From Fratercula arctica (Eukaryota; Chordata; Aves; Charadriiformes; Alcidae), in contig CANTUZ010000004.1 in NCBI GenBank assembly GCA_947846985.1, forward strand, positions 8,856,927 through 8,920,926: a stretch of 64,000 nucleotides of DNA, in the 5' to 3' direction. A program made the translations under genes and the position numbers. This document shows positions 55,801 through 64,000 of this stretch, in pieces (the first letter of the stretch is position 1; every line of letters begins with the position of its first letter). The notes under the pieces were generated by a model, which was not told where the DNA came from, searched no databases, and saw only the letters and a list, made by a program, of their open reading frames with translations.

Positions 55801-58800
55801 TTTTATAAAGAGGCTATAAATGGCAAAGTTTGTAAGCTTTTTTTTATATGGTGCTAGATATGTAAAGTTTTTGAAGTTATAATGTGCTTGTCACGCAGGC
55901 CCTAAAGGACAGTACAGAAGTTGAAACTGTGGATCAGAGGATAAGAAAAAGGGTTGATCCAGAAAAGTGGCCAATTCCAGGTCCTCCTCCATGCAGTCTC
56001 CCACCGACTGACTTTTCTCAGCTCATCAATTGTCCAGAATTCATACCAGGCCAAATTTTTGGCTCACATACTGGTAAAGGATTTCTTTTATAGAAACATA
56101 AGTTTAGGACTGTCTATCTAGCCTGGGAAGTTTGCCCCTTGATACTGATTTCATAATAGAAGTTGTACGTTTGGTAACGGTTTATTCAGCTGATACGTCT
56201 GTCAGCCTTGCAGTTGCCAAGTCACGTGGCTGGCATGACCGATGTGAAGCGGATAAAAATGTCTTTTATGTGTTAGGGCTGTCACTGTTCTCCAGAATCT
56301 AGTATGATCGACTACTGTCCTGTAGTAGAAGTAGTAATAGTAATCCTGAATTAGTCATAAAATTTGCTTCATTTTGTCAGCAGCTGAAAGTTAACTCTTT
56401 ATTTGGTGCATCCGGGTTTTGCATGGGGTTCTCATTCTCATTATTAATAGAGAGATGCCTTTGTTCGCTGACAAACAACCCTTGGCAAGGAAATCTTTTA
56501 CTAAAACGTTGGCTGTAATTAAATGAGAAGAATGAAGACCGAGTTAGGCACCTGTCCATAGAGCTAGAGGATGGTGTGGAGAAAACATGTCCCTAATGAT
56601 GCTGCTCTTTTTTTTCTGAATGACACACTTTTTTCTCTCCGACTGTTAGAAACTTTCCATGTAAATAAGTTGCTAGAATAGATCTTTTCCTAAAATGGTG
56701 AGTGAACTGTGGAAAGCTATCTCCTAAAAATGAAAACAAATTCTGCTGATCAGTGTTATGTTTAACCAGAGAGTTAGAAAAATGGTTGCTGCAATTAAAA
56801 GAAAGACTAGTGAAACAATTAAAACGACAGCAAAACAAAACCAAAACAACTCACAACAGGAACTGAACTACTGTTTTCTACTGCTAGAGTCCGCACCAAG
56901 TTCTCCAAGAATGGGAAGCCCACTGAGTCCAAAGGAAAACAGTGAAACAAGTAGTTTTCAGACAATGTCTAAAGGATTGTCTACAAGTTTGCCTGATTTG
57001 GACTCTGAACCTTGGATAGAAGTGAAGAAGAGGCATCGAGCATCCACGGTCAAACTAAAGGTAAAATCAAAAACCTTTAAGTAATGTTTAAATAAACAAA
57101 TTTGAAACCTGCCAACTTTCAGATTGTACTGTAAAACAAGATTTTTCACATCTTACCGTACGTGGTGCTTGATAATGCGATACAGTTAGTAGGCATACTT
57201 CTCACTCTACCAGACCTAGAATGCGATAAGTGCATTTAAAATCCCGATCCAGAGCTCACTGAAATAAAAAGGAAATACTGTTTGGGTTTTTTTCCTGCTG
57301 AGGGACAGTTATACCTGTTGGTTATTAAAAAATGTATTGTAATGTGCATTGAGAATTGTTCTAAAAGCTTATGGCAGAATTATTTAGAACATTAATATAC
57401 TTAATAAACATCTGAAAGTGGCTGTATGGTTTCTAATTCCTGTACGTTCATTTATTGAGAGTGTTTTATCACATTCTATTTGTCTCCCATTTGGATAATT
57501 ACTATACAATTAAAATATAAAATGCATTACCTTTTCCAACTTAGGAAAGTGTTCCTATACCTGATCAAGCATCAGATCAACAACATCAACCACCCCCACC
57601 TTCAGAGGAACAAGAACAAGAAGAACTTGATTTTTTGTTTGACGAAGAGATCGAACAAATTCAAGGCCGGAAGAATAAATTTACTGATTGGTCAGACAGC
57701 GATTCCGATTATGAAATTGATGATCAGGACGTCAACAAGATTTTGATTGTAACACAGACGCCACCATATATAAGAAAACATCCTGGTGGAGATCGTACTG
57801 GCAACCATGTATGCCGGGCAAAGATTACATCAGAACTTGCTAAAGTTATTAACGATGGCTTATACTACTACGAACAGGATTTGTGGATGTTGCAGAGTGA
57901 AAATGACACTATGACGAAGGTAACTCTTTTCATTTTTGACCCGAAAACCATGCCTGTCCTAACAGTTCCAAAATTAATTTCAGCTGTCTGCTATGTAATT
58001 GTAAAATGCTACACTTTTTTGAAAGAAAAGCGATAGTAGTTCAATTTACAGGTCTACTGAATTCTCTTTATTTCGCTTTATTTTGATAATATTGTAAACA
58101 GTTGAAAGTAAAACCAGCAAGGTTTTCTTGTCAGAGTTTTGACTAAAAACATTGAATGAATGCTTTTTAGAACTATTTTTAACATTTTGGAGGTGGTTCA
58201 ACTTTTGCAGTGTTTTCTTGTTCTATGAATAGCTTGTTTCATAACATTTCCAAACCCCTACCAGAGGGGAAGAGGGCACACTTCTGAAATGAGATAATAA
58301 GAGAGGAAGGTAATACAGTCATTTTAAAGTAGTTTTATGTTAAGATTCTGATTGCCTTGTAGCTTGTAGAACGATACCTCTGTGAGCAAATGAAACTTGG
58401 GACGGCACACCTTATTTTATTATAGAAACCCTTTTATTTCCTAGCCTGTACATGGGCCCTTGTCCTTGAGGCTTTCAGAACTTTGCAAGGAGATTGTCAA
58501 CGTTGTGATTTTTTTTTTTTTTTAAATTATTATTTTTTAAAATATACCAAGCAGCTGTAAAATTGCCAATGAGTTGAACTCCAGCGCTGCATAGGCAGAG
58601 GTCAATGTCACACTGCAGTCTTGTCACTTGCTACTCTTGATTTATCAAGAAACCCCCTTCTTCTGTGCGAGTGAGCCCAGTGGCAGGTCTGTAGGCGATC
58701 CCACTGTATCGCCAGCAGTTATTATGTGTACAGAAATTCAAACTTACCTAAACACTAAGTGGTGAGGGGAAGGAGCTTTATCTGCGCATATGGGGAAAGG

Positions 58801-61800
58801 GGGGCGTGGGGAAGTAGCTTAGAGGACAAATGGAGCGTGTGGGTACAAAAAGGAGCTGACAAAGATAGAAATGAATGTTGAGAATAAGAGCAAGAAATAA
58901 AGGTAGAATTCGGAATGTGGAGTTTTTATTACAAAGGAAATGGACTAAGAAAACCAGCAAACTGGAAGAGGACAGTGAGAAATAGCACACAGCAAGAAAA
59001 AATAGTTTCTTTTTGGTGAATGTTATGTTTTTGACAATGATTTAAACAAGATTTTTCACACCCACGTGTCCCACCCCACCTTCAGCTGAGTAGGGGCATG
59101 AGTGATTTGAGATGTTGCCAGACCTCTTGGGAAATCCCATACTTCTGCAGTTTAAGCTACCATTAAAAAAAAAAAAAAGATAAAAAAAGCCGAACACAAT
59201 ATTTACAAATACTGGCTTTTCTTTATATGTAGCGTGAGGAAGGGAGCAGGGACTCTTCTGCTATCCAAAATTGCTAGGACCTTCCTTGGCACGTTTACTG
59301 CAGAAGAAAGATAGTTTTAAGCTTGGCGAGGGGCAGGATCTCAGTCATTTCTGTTTCTTACTTGTCTGTGAAAATTTGCATGTAAATGGCCTTACCTGCC
59401 TCCATTCGCCCATTTGTTGGTGTAACTGTTTCTTTTAGCCTAGTGCAGTGTGAGCTGCATTTGGTTATATGCAGTGTTCATGGCAACTTTTTTATAACAT
59501 GTGCTAGGGACTCCTTCCATCTTCGTTAAAAGAAATCTGTACTGGCGGTGTATGGGTAGTTGTGTGTCAGTTCTGGCTTGCTTCTTTTCTGTGAAATTCA
59601 GCTGTTTCTTAGGGTGATATTCATCACTGTGCTTTACGTTTACAATTTGCTTTCTCTAATTCAGCAAGAGATTGAGAACTTTAAGAAGCTAAATCTCATT
59701 AGTAAGGACGAATTTGATAATCTTGCACCAGAACCAATTGCTGACCCAACCCAAGAAGTTCCTCCAGGACCTCCAGGGTTACGGAAAGGTAGGTAATGCA
59801 TATTTGTTTTTAGAATCTCTTTAATAAACAACAATTTTGTAGGTGTGTTAACTCTTTCTGCCTGTGTAATATTTTAATTTTGGTTCAGTCAGCTGCCTGA
59901 GGGGCTTTTTCTTTGCTAATTTTTCAAGTTGTCAACTGTTCATCAGTAGTGTGGTTTCCATGGAATTAGAAGAAGCCAGTACTCGTACTTTTCAGGATAT
60001 ATATGAGCATCAGTAGGCAGTGTTCTATTTTGTTGTCACCGTATACCAACACCAGGTGCTTTTTGTGTAACTTGGCATTTACAATGTGTAAAGTTCATAG
60101 CTAGCGATGTTGTGAAACATTTTCTAAAACCAGTATTTTTATGGGAAACGGGGATAGAACACAGTGAGATTAGAAGAATTTCCTACTTGTATCGTAACCT
60201 TGCTGAGCAGTCACAATGTCCAAATTTTATCTTTTGAGGTATTTCTGATATAGTAGTAGTGTTAACATTTACTAGGATACATGCTAATAGCATCTTTTTA
60301 GTTGAAGAAAACCGCCTCACTAAAAGCATCACGTCACCGAAAAGCAAGAACGTGGTTACGCTTTCACCAGTTTATTTTCCATTACTTTGCTAGTGTAGAT
60401 ACACAAGAACAAGCAGGTAAGAAAGAAGTGGGTTTAAATTTTCTAGCAAAGACAAGCTTGAGACAGTATTTCATAGTTTTGAGGAGTTTGTGCTGCTGGT
60501 ATACCAAGTGCTTTTGTTATAATTTGATTATCCTTTGGGGATGATGTAGTTCACTTGAAATGAAACAGGCCTTTGAGATACTAGATACCAGGGGAGCTTA
60601 GGCTTTGAAATCATGAGTTTCTTTTGAACATTAATGTTTTCTCCTTCCTGCCTACAATTTAGCAGAGGAGGTGGCTTGTAATTTGTCAAGGATTGAAGTA
60701 CCTCCAACAGCAGCAATAGCTCGATCACTGCCAACAGCAGTTCCGGATTCCCCCTGCATTCACCCTGGCTTCACCCCACGAACACCTCGCACCCCGAGGC
60801 TACAGGATCCCAACAAAACACCCAGGTTCTACCCTGTTGTTAAAGAAGCCCGGTCCATTGATGTAAAGGTAAACGGAAAGACGTAACTTTTTTTTTTTTT
60901 TAAACCAGAAAAATTAATGTCTGTGCATACCACTTAAAAAGAATGAAAAGGCAAAAAATAAAACAATTCTACTTTTTAATTGCTTTATCTTCAAAATATT
61001 TGCCATATTCATTCTTTTTTATTTCTACAAAATGGTTTCCGACTTTTGTCTGTAACATTTAAGTCCTTGCTGAAAAAGTGTAATGTCTAAAGATTTTTAA
61101 TTTGTTACATAGGACTGATCTTTAGGTTATGGACCTGGAGTGTTAGAACTTTAAAATGTGTTAGATAGAATATAAAATTTTTAGAACTTTGTTTTAAGAG
61201 GGAGAGAATAAGTGAAAATCAAATTAGGGAAATAAATACTTCATTTACTTTCTTAGACTCCAAGAAAAAGAAAAACACGACACAGTACAAATCCTCCCTT
61301 AGAATGCCACGTCGGTTGGGTGATGGATTCCAGAGACCACAGGCCAAGAACTTCCTCTGTGAGGTAAATTTTTCTTTTTTTGTAGAAGATTTGTTTGCAG
61401 TGTCATTAGTTCTCACTGCTAATAGAGAAAAAGGCTGTGATAAAAGACGATTTATAAATACAGTGGAAGCAAGAAAAGAGTGATTAAGAAAGATAAAAAC
61501 AGAATACAAGGCTATCTGCAAGTAAGCTAGCTAAACTGACTATGTTCACAAGGTTCTTTGTTGATCCGTGATATAGTAGCAGTAATATTACTTGAAGTAC
61601 TGGTGTTCACTTCAGTTATTTTGCCTTTAAGTGGTCATTTAAAATCAGGCGTTACAGTAACGTTTAATTATCATCATCCAAAACTGCCTGATTTTTGACA
61701 TAGTTGCACAGAATCTGATTTTTCTTGAGCTGCACCGGAAAACAGATGACTGGGACCCCAGGCGTGCATTGTAGCAGTCATCAGGTGACTGTACTATTGT

Positions 61801-63963
61801 GACAGCTCTTGTGTAGATCAGGGTGGTTGCAAACTGATTTAGAAAAGCACTGTTCATAGGACAGAAATATATAAATACATTTGGGTTTTTTTTTCTCTTC
61901 AGCAGTTCCAACGCTTCGCCTTCAGAAGGAGCTCCAATAGCAGGAAATTACGGGTGTACCCCAAATTCTCTTCCAAAATTTCAGCATCCTTCTCATGAAC
62001 TGCTAAAGGAAAATGGCTTTACTCAACAGGTGTACCACAAATATCGTCGAAGGTGTCTAATGGGTAAGCTGCTAAATGTGCTTCCTCAAATTTTAGGTAG
62101 AAGTTACCAGATGTCATCTCATACCAGTTTTCTCCACATTGTTCCTCATCCTCAATTTTTCTTGGGAAAGTAAAGTAAAATTTATTTGATGCTTCTATTT
62201 TATGAACTCTGCTTTCCATTTAACTTTCCATCCCCTGAGAAAAAAATTACCCTCAAATTTAAACTTAAGTTACTGGAAGATCTTGTGTGTGTATTACTAA
62301 TGGAAAAGCACTTGAAAATATTCTGCTGAGAAATTAAAAATAGCTTATTTTTCCTCCTCCTTTCTTTTTTCTTCCAGAGAGGAAACGGTTGGGAATTGGC
62401 CAGTCCCAAGAAATGAACACACTTTTTCGTTTCTGGTCCTTTTTTCTGAGAGATCACTTTAACAAGAAAATGTATGAAGAATTCAAACAACTTGCTCTAG
62501 ATGATGCAAAAGAACACTACAGGTATTTGTTTTTTCCTGGAATTTAAAAACTGTTGAGGCCTCGCCTTTCATTTTAATGACTGTGAAGTTTACGTATATC
62601 TGAAGTAAACATTTTTAGTATTGGCTTTGACTGTTTGTAAATCTTTAAAATAGCAGTCTGTAGAAGTTATTTTAATACCAAAAATCTGTTTGTATATATT
62701 TGTGCATTGCAGACAAGTAGCTAAACGTGCAGCATTTCCTGACCCGTAATAGGTCCTGAGTTCTAGAAAATCCTGTAACTTGTTGACTGTAACAAGTCAG
62801 CTCTGTACTTACTGACACTCAGAACATTCTTCCTCCCATAGGTGAAGACATTCTTAACCTCATTCAACTTGTTCAAACTGCTTCTTGCCTTCTAAAAAGG
62901 GGGCTGTTCAGCCTGGAGAAGAGAAGGCTCCGGGGAGACCTTATAGCCCCTTCCAGTATCTGAAGGGAGCCTACAGGAAAGATGGGGAGGGACTTTTTAC
63001 AAGGGCATGTAGCAATGGGACTAGGGGTAATGGCTTCAAACTGGAAGAGGGCAGATTTAGATCAGGTATCAGGAAGAAATTTTTCACTGTGAGGGTGGTG
63101 AGGCACAAACGGGTTGCTGAGGGAAGTTGTTGAGGCCCCATCCCTGGAGGGGTTCAAGGCCAGGCTGGATGGGGCTTTGAGCAACCCGGTCTAGTGGGAG
63201 GTGGCCCTGCCCAGGGCAGGGGGGTTGGAACTAGATAGTCTTTAAGGTCCCTTCCAACCCAAACCATTCTAGGATTTATCTATCGGGAGAAACTTCAGAA
63301 GGCTCTAAAGGGGACTAAGGTGGCAGCAGATGAATGCAGAGCAGGAGGAGGTCCCAGGTATCTAGAGGCTCAAGGCAGCCAAAGCTGGAGTGTGACTAAA
63401 TACTGGGCCAGAAGCCCTGGCGCTGGGGTGTGCGGGAGCTGAAAGAAGACGGGGTCCTGCCCTGCACATGGAGTTGCCCACTGATGGGGGGTTAGGCTGA
63501 CTTTCGGTCTGACACGCTGTGTCTGGTTTTATGTTGAAACTCTTTATGTACACAAATATACTGAAAACGTGAAAGCGCTTGTCTTCATCTTGTATGTGTC
63601 TATGGTGTCTGTAGTTTATCAGTTCAAACTGTGGGACAAACCTGGTTTTCCCAAGTCAGTTTTGATTATTTGTGAAGATGTTTCAGAACAATAGATCGAT
63701 AAAAATTGATGTGAAAAAGAAGTGTTTTTTATGAGAAGGGTGAAATGAGACTATGCCATTTACTTAAATGCAAGGAAAGACTGCAAACTTGCATCCTTCT
63801 GAGGAATGAGGAGCGTATGTATAAGATTTTCGTACCTCTTTGTTCCGTTACAGGTACGGATTGGAATGCTTGTTTAGATTTTACAGCTATGGCCTAGAAA
63901 AGAAATTCAGGCAAGAAATATTCAAGGATTTCCAAGAAGAAACAAAGAGAGACTACGAAGCTG
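34239..63963 (+). CDS. LARP1B: LARP1B, La-related protein 1B (3' end outside window)
   Basis: Seventeen coding exons, 902 codons plus one base, phases continuous: 34239-34476, 42372-42433, 43477-43536, 47198-47366, 48651-48794, 51192-51335, 51589-51757, 55546-55690, 55899-56073, 56888-57060, 57545-57919, 59665-59788, 60663-60868, 61257-61363, 61903-62063, 62378-62522, 63854-63963. RNA-binding paralogue of LARP1, which binds the cap and 5' TOP of ribosomal-protein mRNAs under mTORC1. Domains: disordered Pro/Ala-rich N-terminus with NPWT (53-56) and NWPTP (109-113); KHKW-like block QKWVPLHLD; eight RG dipeptides (254-269); La module about 317-410; the acidic [10 protein letters not shown] and [12 protein letters not shown] region (about 515-555); DM15 from about 793. 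It is LARP1B rather than LARP1 by the block [20 protein letters not shown] and by its ABHD18 neighbour. The DM15C repeat and stop lie past base 64000. Confidence 0.95.
34477..42371 (+). other. LARP1B: LARP1B intron 1
   Basis: 7.9 kb. GC-rich to about 34880, then ordinary AT-rich intron. It holds short T-runs and a (TTTG)n tract near 38180. I saw no further exon or recognisable repeat. The open frames on both strands at 36079-36300 are unexplained and treated as chance. Confidence 0.6.
42372..42433 (+). CDS. LARP1B: LARP1B coding exon 2
   Basis: TTTTCAG acceptor; completes Glu, then [20 protein letters not shown] (residues 81-100). Resembles the basic segment of LARP1 ahead of GDFGD. Donor GCAAG|GTTTGT, phase 0. 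Confidence 0.85.
43477..43536 (+). CDS. LARP1B: LARP1B coding exon 3
   Basis: TTGCAG acceptor; [20 protein letters not shown], exactly 20 codons, donor [17 protein letters not shown] is a LARP1-family hallmark. Confidence 0.93.
45775..46505 (-). mobile_element. CR1 LINE, antisense, 5'-truncated copy
   Basis: In LARP1B intron 3. The left end ATCATAGAATGGGTTGGGTT and GACCTTTAAAGGTCATCTAG is the reverse complement of the CR1 tail. The minus-strand frame 45987-46520 carries the RT C-terminal end ([34 protein letters not shown]). Only the last part of the RT is present. A fairly intact, relatively young copy. Confidence 0.93.
47198..47366 (+). CDS. LARP1B: LARP1B coding exon 4
   Basis: TTGCAG acceptor; starts [20 protein letters not shown] and ends [18 protein letters not shown] plus one base. 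Highly charged. Failure to splice at 47366 would add only a few residues before a stop. Confidence 0.93.
47705..47722 (+). repeat. (TG)n microsatellite
   Basis: About seven TG units after TATATA in LARP1B intron 4. Ordinary dinucleotide repeat. Confidence 0.7.
48651..48794 (+). CDS. LARP1B: LARP1B coding exon 5
   Basis: TCAAG acceptor; completes Gly, then [35 protein letters not shown] and RRNETR. Donor AGAA|GTAAGT. Confidence 0.93.
51192..51335 (+). CDS. LARP1B: LARP1B coding exon 6 (RG repeat)
   Basis: AAAG acceptor; [29 protein letters not shown], then eight consecutive RG dipeptides (254-269) and NPR. The RG tract is written in purine-rich AGAGGN codons. Such boxes are typical arginine-methylation and RNA-contact sites. 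Donor AGAA|GTATGC. Confidence 0.93.
51589..51757 (+). CDS. LARP1B: LARP1B coding exon 7
   Basis: TTGAAG acceptor; [35 protein letters not shown], then [11 protein letters not shown], which opens the La motif. Donor CAAAT|GTAAGT, phase 2. Confidence 0.95.
55546..55690 (+). CDS. LARP1B: LARP1B coding exon 8 (La motif core)
   Basis: CTGCAG acceptor; [49 protein letters not shown]. This is the winged-helix La motif with its conserved aromatic residues. Donor GGAG|GTAAAA, phase 0. Confidence 0.97.
55899..56073 (+). CDS. LARP1B: LARP1B coding exon 9
   Basis: CGCAG acceptor; [47 protein letters not shown]. End of the La module and the following linker. Donor ACTG|GTAAAG. Confidence 0.95.
56888..57060 (+). 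CDS. LARP1B: LARP1B coding exon 10
   Basis: GCTAG acceptor; [40 protein letters not shown]. The SPxxGSPLSPK stretch separates LARP1B from LARP1; the SP sites are candidate proline-directed phosphosites. Donor AAAG|GTAAAA, phase 0. Confidence 0.95.
57545..57919 (+). CDS. LARP1B: LARP1B coding exon 11
   Basis: CTTAG acceptor; 125 whole codons with [74 protein letters not shown]. Highly conserved family core. The end ([10 protein letters not shown]) is more variable. Donor CGAAG|GTAACT. Confidence 0.96.
59665..59788 (+). CDS. LARP1B: LARP1B coding exon 12
   Basis: ATTCAG acceptor; [37 protein letters not shown]. Donor GGAAAG|GTAGGT, phase 1, which fits exon 13 directly. Confidence 0.95.
60663..60868 (+). 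CDS. LARP1B: LARP1B coding exon 13 (NAGNAG acceptor)
   Basis: The acceptor TAGCAG offers starts at 60663 or 60666, adding or dropping one Ala. Encodes [63 protein letters not shown]. Donor AAAG|GTAAAC, phase 0. Confidence 0.93.
61257..61363 (+). CDS. LARP1B: LARP1B coding exon 14
   Basis: CTTAG acceptor; [35 protein letters not shown]. Basic KRKTRH block, then the conserved HVGWVMDSR. Donor GTGAG|GTAAAT, phase 2. Confidence 0.95.
61903..62063 (+). CDS. LARP1B: LARP1B coding exon 15 (NAGNAG acceptor)
   Basis: Acceptor CAGCAG gives starts at 61903 or 61906, differing by one Ser. Encodes [19 protein letters not shown], then [29 protein letters not shown]: the start of DM15 repeat A. Donor ATGG|GTAAGC. 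Confidence 0.95.
62378..62522 (+). CDS. LARP1B: LARP1B coding exon 16 (DM15 A)
   Basis: TTCCAG acceptor; [47 protein letters not shown]. Arg835 and Phe839 occupy the places of LARP1 Arg840 and Phe844, cap/TOP contacts of the DM15 fold. Donor TACAG|GTATTT. Confidence 0.97.
62899..63276 (+). mobile_element. CR1 LINE, 3' fragment
   Basis: In LARP1B intron 16. GGGGCTGTTCAGCCTGGAGAAG-like start, then the 3' UTR with CCATCCCTGGAGGGGTTCAA, GGGGTTGGAACTAGATAGTC and CTTCCAACCCAAACCATTCT. About 380 bp, inactive. Confidence 0.92.
63854..63963 (+). CDS. LARP1B: LARP1B coding exon 17 (DM15 B)
   Basis: TTACAG acceptor; [36 protein letters not shown]. Arg874, Tyr878 and Glu881 match LARP1 Arg879, Tyr883 and Glu886. 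Donor GCTG|GTAATT at 63964. The next exon is outside the window. Confidence 0.96.
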
Positions 63964-64000
63964 GTAATTATCTTAGGCCAGTCACTGCTCACACCGGGGT

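Overview
This window is vertebrate nuclear DNA, almost certainly from a bird: five fragments of CR1, the dominant avian LINE, lie in the introns, and the genes are split into short exons with large AT-rich introns. No bacterial gene, CRISPR array or viral locus was seen. It holds a conserved block of three protein-coding genes, in the same order that I recall for human chromosome 4q28: MFSD8 (minus strand, 5' part only), ABHD18 (also called C4orf29; plus strand, complete coding sequence) and LARP1B (plus strand, truncated by the window end).

Layout. 1-6034: the first five coding exons of MFSD8/CLN7, a lysosomal membrane transporter-like protein, read right to left; the remaining exons lie beyond the left edge. 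5620-6540: a CpG island forming a head-to-head promoter for MFSD8 and ABHD18, with a run of GC boxes and one CACGTG element. 9204-27311: twelve coding exons of ABHD18, which join in frame to 464 codons of an alpha/beta-hydrolase-fold protein with a candidate Ser-Asp-His triad. One intron is AT-AC (U12 type). 27312-28390: ABHD18 3' UTR with several AATAAA signals. 28400-33750: intergenic DNA in which I recognise no gene. 33840-34880: a second CpG island, with the LARP1B promoter and first coding exon. 34239-63963: seventeen LARP1B coding exons (902 codons plus one base) covering a LARP1-like N-terminus, an RG repeat, the La module, the acidic central region and the start of the DM15 domain; the last exons lie past the right edge.

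All exons were placed by hand from reading frame, splice-site consensus and similarity to the protein families as I remember them. The intron phases chain without a break through all three genes. There is no operon-style cooperation; the only shared regulation visible is the MFSD8/ABHD18 bidirectional promoter.

The most notable items are the U12 AT-AC intron, an upstream ORF whose stop overlaps the ABHD18 start codon (TAATG), a possible CLEAR-type element in the shared promoter, two NAGNAG acceptors and a candidate stop-containing cassette exon in LARP1B, and a possible alternative last exon of ABHD18. I did not find a new multi-gene system.
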